This document shows, in pieces, positions 53,924 to 61,357 of a stretch of DNA of 64,000 bases. Position numbers and translations under genes: made by a program. Where the stretch lies: NCBI RefSeq assembly GCF_039793925.1, contig NZ_JBAMME010000334.1, positions 15,307 through 79,306 on the forward strand, in the 5' to 3' direction. Position 1 is the first letter of the stretch. Each line of letters starts with the position of its first letter. The DNA is from Thermogutta sp039793925 (GTDB lineage Bacteria; Planctomycetota; Planctomycetia; Pirellulales; Thermoguttaceae). The notes beneath the pieces are model-generated. The model was not told where the DNA came from. It saw only the letters and a program-made list of their open reading frames with translations, and did no database searches.

Positions 53924-54693
53924 ACGTCCTGGTTGTGGTGCGGCTTGTGCCGGATTTGGTGGAGCCGCTCGTGGTCACCCCTCAGGAAGACAACCTCGAT
54001 TGGGAGGAGACGGCCCTGGTGCTCAACGAGAGCGATGACCACGCTTTGGAAGAGGCCCTGCTGCTCAAAGAGAAGTATCAGGCCCGCGTGACGGTGGTGG
54101 CTTTCGATTTCGGGGAAATCGACCAGGTGCTCTACATGGCGGCAGCCAAAGGGGTCGATCGGATCATCAAGATTTCCTGGCCGCATCGTGAGCCACCCAA
54201 CAGTCTGGAGATTGCTGAGACACTGGCCCAGTTGGTGCCCACCCTGAAAGTGGAATTAGTTGTCATGGGCTGTCAATCACCGACGGAGTTTTTGGGGATG
54301 GCAGCGCCCCAGCTTGCGGCTGCGTTGGACTGGAGTTACGTGGGGGTGGTACGGGGGCTCGAGGCCTCTGAGCATCCCGAAGCGTGGAAGGCCTACAAGG
54401 AATATCCAGGGGCAGTCCTGGCGGAGATGGAAGTCCAGTTGCCGGCAGTCGTAGGGATCCTTACCGCTAGTCAACCTCCGCGGTATGTGCCGGTAAGCCG
54501 GATCCGCGCCGCAGCCCAACAGACCCGGTTCGAGATGGTTGAAGGTCCCCGTGAGTTGAAGGAACCGTCGGCCGCAATCCGTCGGGTGTATCTTACCCCT
54601 GCGACGGCCCATGCCACGATGCTAAGAGGTTCGGAAGAAGAAGTCGCCCGTCAACTGGTGGAGATCTTGCTGGAGAAAGGGATTCTGAAATGA
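53920..54693 (+). CDS. etfB: Electron transfer flavoprotein beta subunit
   Basis: 257 residues. 'MNVLVVVRLVPDLVEPLVVT', 'LNESDDHALEEALLLKEKY', 'YMAAAKGVDRIIKI' match EtfB/FixA. The nucleotide-binding loop reads 'GCQSPTEFLGMAAPQLAAAL' instead of the usual G-x-Q-x-x-D-x-D-x-x-Q-V-G-P, so it is a divergent type. AAGGAGGTGG lies 3-6 bases before ATG, inside the previous gene. Forms a heterodimer with the EtfA encoded next. Confidence 0.92.
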   Translation: MNVLVVVRLVPDLVEPLVVTPQEDNLDWEETALVLNESDDHALEEALLLKEKYQARVTVVAFDFGEIDQVLYMAAAKGVDRIIKISWPHREPPNSLEIAETLAQLVPTLKVELVVMGCQSPTEFLGMAAPQLAAALDWSYVGVVRGLEASEHPEAWKAYKEYPGAVLAEMEVQLPAVVGILTASQPPRYVPVSRIRAAAQQTRFEMVEGPRELKEPSAAIRRVYLTPATAHATMLRGSEEEVARQLVEILLEKGILK

Positions 54694-55673
54694 GCCGCCG
54701 CATCGCTGTCCCGGTGGAAGTGTACCGGGGGCAAATCACCGACCTCACAAGGGAGTGTCTGATTGCTGCCCGCCTCGTCGCTCGAGACGAGGATGAGGTG
54801 GTGGCCTACGTGTTTGGTGAAATCCCGGACCACGGGAACTCAGCGTTGCAGCTTGCGGATCGAGTTGTGACGTTGGAGAACGGCCAGGTGAGCCAGCCAG
54901 TGGCTTTGGCCCAGGCCAAGCTCCTGTGCTCGAAGCTGGATCGGAAGGACACTGAACTGGTTCTCGTGGGGAGCAGTTCGTGGGGGCTCGATGTAGGCCC
55001 CCTGGTGGCAGCTTTCTGGGGTGTGCCCCTTGTGGCCAACTGTCAGGGGTTGGAGCGGCGGCAGGCTTCGTTATGGGCCACCTGTCGGATCTGCGCGGGA
55101 AAACTTCTTGTGGACGTCGAAGTGGGGGCTCAAACGGCCGTGGTTCTATTGCTGCCGGGCAGTTTTCTCCGCAAGGAGGTGACGCCCCGAGCGACACAGC
55201 CGGTGATGGAAAAGGAATCGGTTTCCTCCCAGGAATGGGACGCCCGCGTCCGGTTCCAGCGGTGGATCGAGCCGCAACGGGAAGATGTGGACATCACCCA
55301 GGCGGAAATTTTAGTCGCCGTAGGCCGGGGCATAGAGCGACAGGAAAACCTGGAGGTCGCAGAGGAACTGGCGGAGGTCCTGGGAGGTGTGGTGTGCGGT
55401 TCCCGGCCGGTGGTGGATCAGGGCTGGCTGCCACCCACGCGACAAGTCGGCAAATCGGGGATGATCGTTAAACCCAAACTTTACCTGGCGATGGGGATCA
55501 GCGGAGCCCCGGAACACGTGGAAGGGATGAAGGACGCCGAGCTGATCGTTGCAATCAATCGGGACGAGCGTGCGCCCATCTTCCACGTGGCTCATTACGG
55601 GATTGTTGCGGATCTGTTCGATGTAATTCCGGCTTTGAAGGAGGCCCTTGTAGCGCGGCGTCAGGAGGCCTGA
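54690..55673 (+). CDS. etfA: Electron transfer flavoprotein alpha subunit
   Basis: 327 residues, overlapping etfB by four bases. The N-terminal domain is followed by the FAD-binding C-terminal domain: 'VCGSRPVVDQGWLPPTRQVG', 'KSGMIVKPKLYLAMGISGAP', 'MKDAELIVAINRDERAPIFH', 'ADLFDVIPAL'. All FAD-binding elements are present. Electrons can come from a dehydrogenase or from the HdrA-like flavoprotein in this operon; no acyl-CoA dehydrogenase is nearby. Confidence 0.94.
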   Translation: MSRRIAVPVEVYRGQITDLTRECLIAARLVARDEDEVVAYVFGEIPDHGNSALQLADRVVTLENGQVSQPVALAQAKLLCSKLDRKDTELVLVGSSSWGLDVGPLVAAFWGVPLVANCQGLERRQASLWATCRICAGKLLVDVEVGAQTAVVLLLPGSFLRKEVTPRATQPVMEKESVSSQEWDARVRFQRWIEPQREDVDITQAEILVAVGRGIERQENLEVAEELAEVLGGVVCGSRPVVDQGWLPPTRQVGKSGMIVKPKLYLAMGISGAPEHVEGMKDAELIVAINRDERAPIFHVAHYGIVADLFDVIPALKEALVARRQEA

Positions 55674-57953
55674 ATGGTACCCGTTCGCCCCACATTCTGG
55701 AACATTCCGGGATGGAGCGAAGCACTCCAGTACGTCCTCGGATTGTTGGTGATGGGCGTTCTTGTGTGGGGCGTTCTCAGCCACGTTCGGTCCTGGCAGC
55801 GTGGGGCTCCCGAAGACGGTGTCCCATGGACCTGGAAAATTCTTAAATCGATGGTTGACCGGTTGTTCCGGTACGTTATTCTTCCGGAACGGCTTCGCAG
55901 CGATCTGTTCGCACTCATCACGCACAGTTGCCTCCTTTGGGGCATGGTCCTGTTAGCGATCGGCACCGCTTTGGCCCCGATCGATTGGGACGTATTCCAC
56001 CTCATTTTTGGATGGCGACTGCTTGCGGGGGTGACCTATCAAATATTTGAACTCGTCCTCGACCTGGCAGGGGTCGCCCTGGTGCTGGGAGCGACACTGG
56101 CGCTTTACCGCCGGTATGTATGGCGGCCGGCCCGCCTGGCCACTCCACCCCTTTCCCGCGACGCCTGGCAATCTCCCGTCTTGGTCGGTCTTCTTCTGAC
56201 TATTGGAATTACTGGGTTTATTCTCGAAGGGCTGCGGATCGAAGGTGGGCGAATCCTCGGTCAAACACTTCCAGCGGACAGCAAGGTACGGCCAACGGTG
56301 TCTGGCGAACACCGAACGGACCAGATGGCGGTGGCGGCTACCGCGGCTGCCCGTTGGTCGCCGGTCGGCAACGGCGTCGCGGCCCTGTTTGGCGGCATTT
56401 CCTTGCCTACAGTCCGCGGCATCCATTTGATCATTTGGTGGCTCCACGCTTTGTCGGCCTTCGCGTTCCTCATTCTGATCCCCTTTACCAAAGGGGTTCA
56501 TCTTGTGGCCGGGTTGGTCCACGTGGTGCTTCCCCGCTCTGAACAGTGGCCGGTGGCCTCGGAAAGCGGTCCGACTTCGTCCAAAGGGAACTCCCTCCCG
56601 GCCCTGACCTGGCGGCAACGGATGGAGATCACAGCCTGCACGGCATGTGGCAAGTGTCAGGAACTTTGCCCGGCCTACGTGTCCGGCCAGCCGCTAACGC
56701 CCAAAGGCCTCGTGTGGGCAACGCAGGGTCGGCTTTTCACAGAACTTCGCTGGCCACCGCTCATTCCTCGTACTCCTCTGACAGAATGCGAGTGGCTGCG
56801 CGATGAGGCCGTTTGGTCCTGCTACACATGCCGACTGTGTGAGGAAGTATGTCCCCTCCTGATTCGACATACCGGGTTGGTCGGCGCTTACCGCAGGGCC
56901 TTTGTGGATTCCGGAAAGTTGGCCGACGGATTGCAGGAGGTCTTCATCAATCTCCAGCGATATGGAAACTCATTTGCTCACTCCCCGCGGAAACGCGGAG
57001 ACTGGGCGAAAACGCTCGGCTTCCCTGTGAAAAACGCTACCAAAGAGCCGGTAGACTATCTGTGGTTTGTGGGAGATTACGCATCCTACGATCCCCGTGT
57101 GCAAAGCGTCACTCAGGTCGCCGCACGGCTCCTCCACGTCGCGGGAGTGGACTTCGGGATTCTGTATGACAAGGAGAAAAACAGCGGTAACGACGCTCGA
57201 CGGGCAGGAGAAGAAGGACTCTTTCAGTATCTGCGAGAGGAGAATATTGCTGCGCTTCAGCGGGCGAGGTTTCGAGTCCTCATCACCGGCGATCCCCATA
57301 GTTACCATGCCTTGCGCAACGAGTATAGGCTTGAGCAAGCGGAATTGGGTCCGCAGAAAGGATCGATTTCGGTGATGGAACCACAGCTTGTGGGATCATC
57401 CCGCGAGAAAGGCTCCGTGTTCGTAACCACATCCGATCCCAACAACAGGGTAGCCAGTTCAAACAGCCCGCTCCCCGTTCGCTCACTAGTGGAGCTTTTC
57501 TGGGAACTTCTCCAGGAAGGTCGTCTCAGGGTGGTGAGAAAACTGGAGCGGCGGGTGACCTACCACGACCCGTGTTACCTCGGACGGTACAACGGGATTT
57601 ACGATCCCCCGAGGGCAATCCTCAACGCGATCGGATGCACCCTCGTGGAGATGCCCCGGCACGGCCAGTACAGTTTCTGCTGCGGAGCCGGCGGGGGACG
57701 GATCTGGATGAAAGATCGACCCAATAACCGGGAGCGTCCCGCAGAAAACCGTATTCGCGAAGCCCTCAATCTTCCCGGCGTGCACGACCTGGTGGTGGCG
57801 TGTCCGAAAGATCTCGTCATGTTCCAGGACGCTGTCAAATCTCTCGGCCACGAGCAAAAACTCCGCGTCGTGGATATCACCACGCTTTTGGCAGAGGCGG
57901 TCTTGGCGGAATCCCCTATCAGTTCGGATAAGCCGACAGCCTCTGAAATATGA
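55674..57953 (+). CDS. Membrane cytochrome b/Fe-S oxidoreductase fusion, ETF:quinone oxidoreductase type
   Basis: 759 residues; AGGAGG five bases before ATG, which follows the etfA stop directly. Residues ~1-290 are a NarI-like membrane domain of five to six helices with candidate heme-ligand histidines ('LITHSCLLWG', 'IWWLHALSAFAFL', 'KGVHLVAGLVH'). Then HdrC-like clusters 'CTACGKCQELCP' (~321) and 'CYTCRLCEEVCP' (~382) and HdrB-like CCG domains: the first without cysteines ('EKNSGNDARRAGEEGLFQ', 'GDPHSYHALRNEY'), the second with 'YHDPCYLGRYNGIYDPPR', 'FCCGAGGGRIWM' and 'ACPKDLVMF'. Known relatives next to etfBA pass electrons from ETF to menaquinone, the likely role here. Confidence 0.88.
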   Translation: MVPVRPTFWNIPGWSEALQYVLGLLVMGVLVWGVLSHVRSWQRGAPEDGVPWTWKILKSMVDRLFRYVILPERLRSDLFALITHSCLLWGMVLLAIGTALAPIDWDVFHLIFGWRLLAGVTYQIFELVLDLAGVALVLGATLALYRRYVWRPARLATPPLSRDAWQSPVLVGLLLTIGITGFILEGLRIEGGRILGQTLPADSKVRPTVSGEHRTDQMAVAATAAARWSPVGNGVAALFGGISLPTVRGIHLIIWWLHALSAFAFLILIPFTKGVHLVAGLVHVVLPRSEQWPVASESGPTSSKGNSLPALTWRQRMEITACTACGKCQELCPAYVSGQPLTPKGLVWATQGRLFTELRWPPLIPRTPLTECEWLRDEAVWSCYTCRLCEEVCPLLIRHTGLVGAYRRAFVDSGKLADGLQEVFINLQRYGNSFAHSPRKRGDWAKTLGFPVKNATKEPVDYLWFVGDYASYDPRVQSVTQVAARLLHVAGVDFGILYDKEKNSGNDARRAGEEGLFQYLREENIAALQRARFRVLITGDPHSYHALRNEYRLEQAELGPQKGSISVMEPQLVGSSREKGSVFVTTSDPNNRVASSNSPLPVRSLVELFWELLQEGRLRVVRKLERRVTYHDPCYLGRYNGIYDPPRAILNAIGCTLVEMPRHGQYSFCCGAGGGRIWMKDRPNNRERPAENRIREALNLPGVHDLVVACPKDLVMFQDAVKSLGHEQKLRVVDITTLLAEAVLAESPISSDKPTASEI

Positions 57954-57985
57954 ATATCCAAAGAATTGCCGACGGAGGTGGGACG

Positions 57986-59974
57986 ATGGTGGAGGCCACG
58001 GGTGAAATCCGAATCGGTGTCTACGTGTGCCACTGCGGCACCAACATCGCAGCAACCCTGGATGTGGCCGAGCTTGCCCGCTATGCGAGCACATTGGCCC
58101 ATGTCCAGGTGGCCAGGGACTACAAGTACATGTGCTCCGAACCCGGCCAGGAGCTCATCAAGGAGGATGTCGCCAGGTATGGTCTCAACCGTGTGGTGGT
58201 GGCGGCCTGCTCTCCCCACCTTCACGAGAGCACGTTCCGCCGCGTGCTCCAGGAGGCTGGTCTTAACCCCTATCTCCTGGCCATGGCCAATATTCGGGAG
58301 CATGTGGCGTGGACAGCCGCGGCAGGGCCGGTGGCGCAGGCCCGAGCCCGCGCTCAGATCGCCGCGGCTGTGGCTCGGGTAGCGCGGCAAAAGCCGCTGA
58401 GCCCACGGTCATATCCCGTGGTGCCCCGAGTCCTCGTCATCGGCGGTGGGATCGCCGGGATCCAGGCGGCCCTCACCCTGGCCGAGGCCGGCAAGGAAGT
58501 CATCCTCGTAGAAAGAGAACCAACCATTGGCGGACATATGGCGAAATTCGACAAGACCTTTCCCACTCTAGACTGTGCCGCCTGCATTTTGACCCCCAAG
58601 ATGTCGGCCGTCAAAGACCATCCCAATATCAAGTTACTTACTTATTCGGAAATTCAGGAAGTGACAGGCTCGGTGGGCCGCTTCGTCGTCAAAGTCCTGC
58701 GAAAACCCCGCTATATTCGGGACGATCTCTGCGTGGGGTGTCTTCAATGCATCGAGGCCTGCCTCTTTAAGGCGCTTAAGATCCCTAACGAGTTCGACCT
58801 GGGGCTGTCTAAGCGGAAACCCATCTACCTACCCTTCCCTCAGGCCGTGCCCCGAATCCCCGTGATCGATCCTCAAACGTGCCTCCGGCTGCGAACCGGG
58901 AAATGCAAACAAACGTGCCTCGAAGCTTGCGCTGACCGCAACGCCATCGATTTTGAGCAGCAAGAGTGGGTCGAAGAATACGAGGTCGGCGCGATCATTG
59001 TGGCCACGGGCTTTCGGACGTTTGATCCCGCGTCACTGGCGTATTACGGCTACGGCCGGTTTCCCGAGGTGTACACGGCACTGGAAGTGGAACGGCTCCT
59101 CAACGCAGCCGGTCCCACGGGGGGCGAGGTGTTGCTTCGAGACGGTGCGAAGCCCCGGGCGGTGGGGATCGTCCACTGCGTGGGCAGCCGAGACCGCAAC
59201 ACGCACCCGTATTGTTCCCGTGTGTGCTGCATGTATGCCATCAAGCTCGCCCACCTCATTCGGGAACGCACCGGTGCCGAGGTCTTCAATTTTTACATCG
59301 ACATCCGCGCTCCCGGTAAAGGCTTCGAAGAGTTCTACGAGAGGGTCCAAAAGGAAGGGGTCCATTTTATGCGGGGCAAAGTGGGCGAGGTGGAACGCCT
59401 GACGGATAATGGCGATAGTCCGCGTCTCCTCGTCACGGTAGAAGACACCCTGGTCGGACGAGTTCGCAAGATTCCTGTGGATATGCTCGTCCTGGCTGTG
59501 GCGCTGGAACCGGCGGAGGGGGCCGACGAGCTGCAAAAACTGTTACATCTGTCCTGCTCTTCAGAGGGATTCTTCCTGGAAAAGCACCCGAAGCTCGCCC
59601 CGGTCAATACGGCCAGCGACGGAATTTTCGTGGCCGGAGCCTGCCAGGGGCCCAAGGATATTCCCGATACGGTGGCTCAGGCGGACGCAGCCGCCGCACA
59701 GGCTCTCGCCCTCATCGACCACGGGGTGGTAGAAACGGAGCCCAACATCGCCTGGGTCAACGAAGAGGTGTGTTCCGGGTGCCGTGTGTGCATCGCCTTG
59801 TGCCCGTTTGATGCCATTACTCCCGACGAGGAAAAGCAGGTGGCAGTCATCGACCCTGCCCTCTGCAAAGGATGCGGAACGTGTGTGGCCGCCTGTCCAT
59901 CCGGGGCCGCCCAGCAGGACTTGTTCTCCATCGCGGAAATCCTGGCGGAAATCGAAGGGATTCTTTCGGCGTAA
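57986..59974 (+). CDS. hdrA: HdrA-like flavin iron-sulfur protein
   Basis: 662 residues from ATG 57986, chosen because GGAGGTG lies six bases upstream; an ATG at 57950 overlapping the preceding stop would add 12. N-terminal 'RIGVYVCHCGTNIAATLDV' and 'YKYMCSEPGQELIKEDV'; FAD fold 'VLVIGGGIAGIQAALTLAEA'; the HdrA cysteine motif 'LDCAACILTPKM'; inserted ferredoxin 'CVGCLQCIEAC'; C-terminal clusters 'CSGCRVCIALCP' and 'CKGCGTCVAACP'. HdrA is the bifurcating flavin subunit of heterodisulfide-reductase complexes. Last gene of the operon. Confidence 0.9.
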   Translation: MVEATGEIRIGVYVCHCGTNIAATLDVAELARYASTLAHVQVARDYKYMCSEPGQELIKEDVARYGLNRVVVAACSPHLHESTFRRVLQEAGLNPYLLAMANIREHVAWTAAAGPVAQARARAQIAAAVARVARQKPLSPRSYPVVPRVLVIGGGIAGIQAALTLAEAGKEVILVEREPTIGGHMAKFDKTFPTLDCAACILTPKMSAVKDHPNIKLLTYSEIQEVTGSVGRFVVKVLRKPRYIRDDLCVGCLQCIEACLFKALKIPNEFDLGLSKRKPIYLPFPQAVPRIPVIDPQTCLRLRTGKCKQTCLEACADRNAIDFEQQEWVEEYEVGAIIVATGFRTFDPASLAYYGYGRFPEVYTALEVERLLNAAGPTGGEVLLRDGAKPRAVGIVHCVGSRDRNTHPYCSRVCCMYAIKLAHLIRERTGAEVFNFYIDIRAPGKGFEEFYERVQKEGVHFMRGKVGEVERLTDNGDSPRLLVTVEDTLVGRVRKIPVDMLVLAVALEPAEGADELQKLLHLSCSSEGFFLEKHPKLAPVNTASDGIFVAGACQGPKDIPDTVAQADAAAAQALALIDHGVVETEPNIAWVNEEVCSGCRVCIALCPFDAITPDEEKQVAVIDPALCKGCGTCVAACPSGAAQQDLFSIAEILAEIEGILSA

Positions 59975-60589
59975 AAGTATCTGTCCTTCGTTGAAAGCGG
60001 GTCTCAATTAGTGCGGCCCGGTGTATGACGGGGCTACTGACGGAATGGACAGCCGATCCTTGCAAATGTGGTTCTAGTCGAAGCTGGCACCCCTGCTTTT
60101 AAATAGTGCTCGGGTTCTGACTCTTCGCTTCACTGGCACTTCGGCATGGGGTATTTTTATCCGTATTCATTGCTATCTCGTCGCTTCGCGCGACGCACTT
60201 CGTCGAGCCAGAATCAAAGCGCGAGGAACCGGCGGAAAACGTCGGAATGATTTAAATAGGGGAAGACTCTATGACCCGGCCGATCCGTGCGAGCCGTTTG
60301 CGGTGTAAGGCGTTATTTCCCGAGTATGGATTATAAGATTGAGATTGAGAAAGTGAGCAAAGCACAAACAGTCGTAAAAGAAGCGTCGAGAAATTGCCGA
60401 GTTAGGAAAGCAGAAAGAATCTGTTTTAGACGCGAGAAGGACGAAAACGGTAGGCTTGAGATACGGGCCTGTGCTAATTGACGGAGAACGCGACTCGGAT
60501 CGGCGCTGTGTCGGCTTAAGTCGCTCGCGTCGCGCAGACCGCCGTGCTGCCAGACTGGATCAGCATTGGCAAGATGTCATTGTTCACAC
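59975..60589. other. Gene-poor stretch after hdrA
   Basis: No convincing gene. No clear terminator after hdrA. A short reading frame at 60314-60481 (Lys/Arg/Glu-rich) has no ribosome-binding site. Confidence 0.45.
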
Positions 60590-60672
60590 CGGGCACGACA
60601 AGCGTGCCCCTCCGTCTCGGAGGGACCAGCTTGTCACGTCCGTATTCCGGAGGGACCTGCTTGTCAGGTCCG
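60590..60672. repeat. Cluster of three palindromic units (REP-like)
   Basis: GGGCACG/CGTGCCC hairpin (60590-60609), then two 25-base units at 60618-60642 and 60648-60672, 23 of 25 bases alike, each starting CGGAGGGACC and containing GCTTGTC. A related unit is at 34363. Confidence 0.6.
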
Positions 60673-60784
60673 CTTTTCAAGGTTGCATGATTTATTTTTT
60701 CGACCATGCTTGGGGCGAAAAACGTAAGTGCCCGATGCCGCCAGAGGTTTTCCTGAAGCATTCTTCCAAGCAGTACAGTGGGCC

Positions 60785-61069
60785 TCAGAATGTGTTGTGC
60801 CCGCAGAGGGGTGGAAAACCTTTTCCCCCAAGGCCCTGGCTATTGGAGTCAGACGCACCTTTCCCAATGTTGCCTCCCGTGGGGGGCATCGCCAAAAGCG
60901 TCGCAAACGTGGCATGTACCACCATCGCAGACCCCACCTCCGCTAAAATCCGCCGCGCCCCAGCAATGTCCCCGTCATCCAACCCCCAAAACACCTTCAA
61001 CCGCGCATTCACCCGTTCCACCGCGGTCCAACCACGGCAAACCGGTATCGCCTCACCCAACTGCTGCAT
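60785..61069 (-). pseudogene. Transposase remnant (DDE type, C-terminal end)
   Basis: In the minus frame, 'CRGWTAVERVNARLKVFWGL' and 'AMVVHATFATLLAM' match the C-terminal region of IS4/IS5-like DDE transposases (consensus R-T-x-VERVN-x-RLKE...H-x-x-F-x-x-L). The rest of the enzyme is missing and the sequence after ~60880 is unrelated, so it is a relic of an insertion sequence. Confidence 0.6.
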
Positions 61070-61357
61070 TATCGTGGTGAATAATCAAGAACAATCGCGA
61101 TACCACAGAAAGCCTCTGCTTTTCCCCACGTTCTGCGGGGAATGCTTCTTTCGAACCCTTTCTGAGTCCCATCATTCACGCGAAATAAGAACAACGCAAA
61201 GGGCTCAGTCTTTCAGGACATGACTCACTGATTGAGGCTGGTTATAATTGGGGTGGCTTTCTTGCTCGACTCTTTTGCAGGAGTTCCTGGCAGGAAATCC
61301 ATCAGGGTCACGTGCCGGGAGGGGAACGCCTGGCTGGTTGACGAGGGGAGACTAGTC

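Noticed and set aside
60314..60481. Short Lys/Arg/Glu-rich frame after hdrA
   Set aside because: No ribosome-binding site and no recognisable family.
60456..61223. Plus-strand frame of 255 codons in the gap before the kinase gene
   Set aside because: Crosses the palindromic repeats and the transposase relic; no start site and no family likeness.
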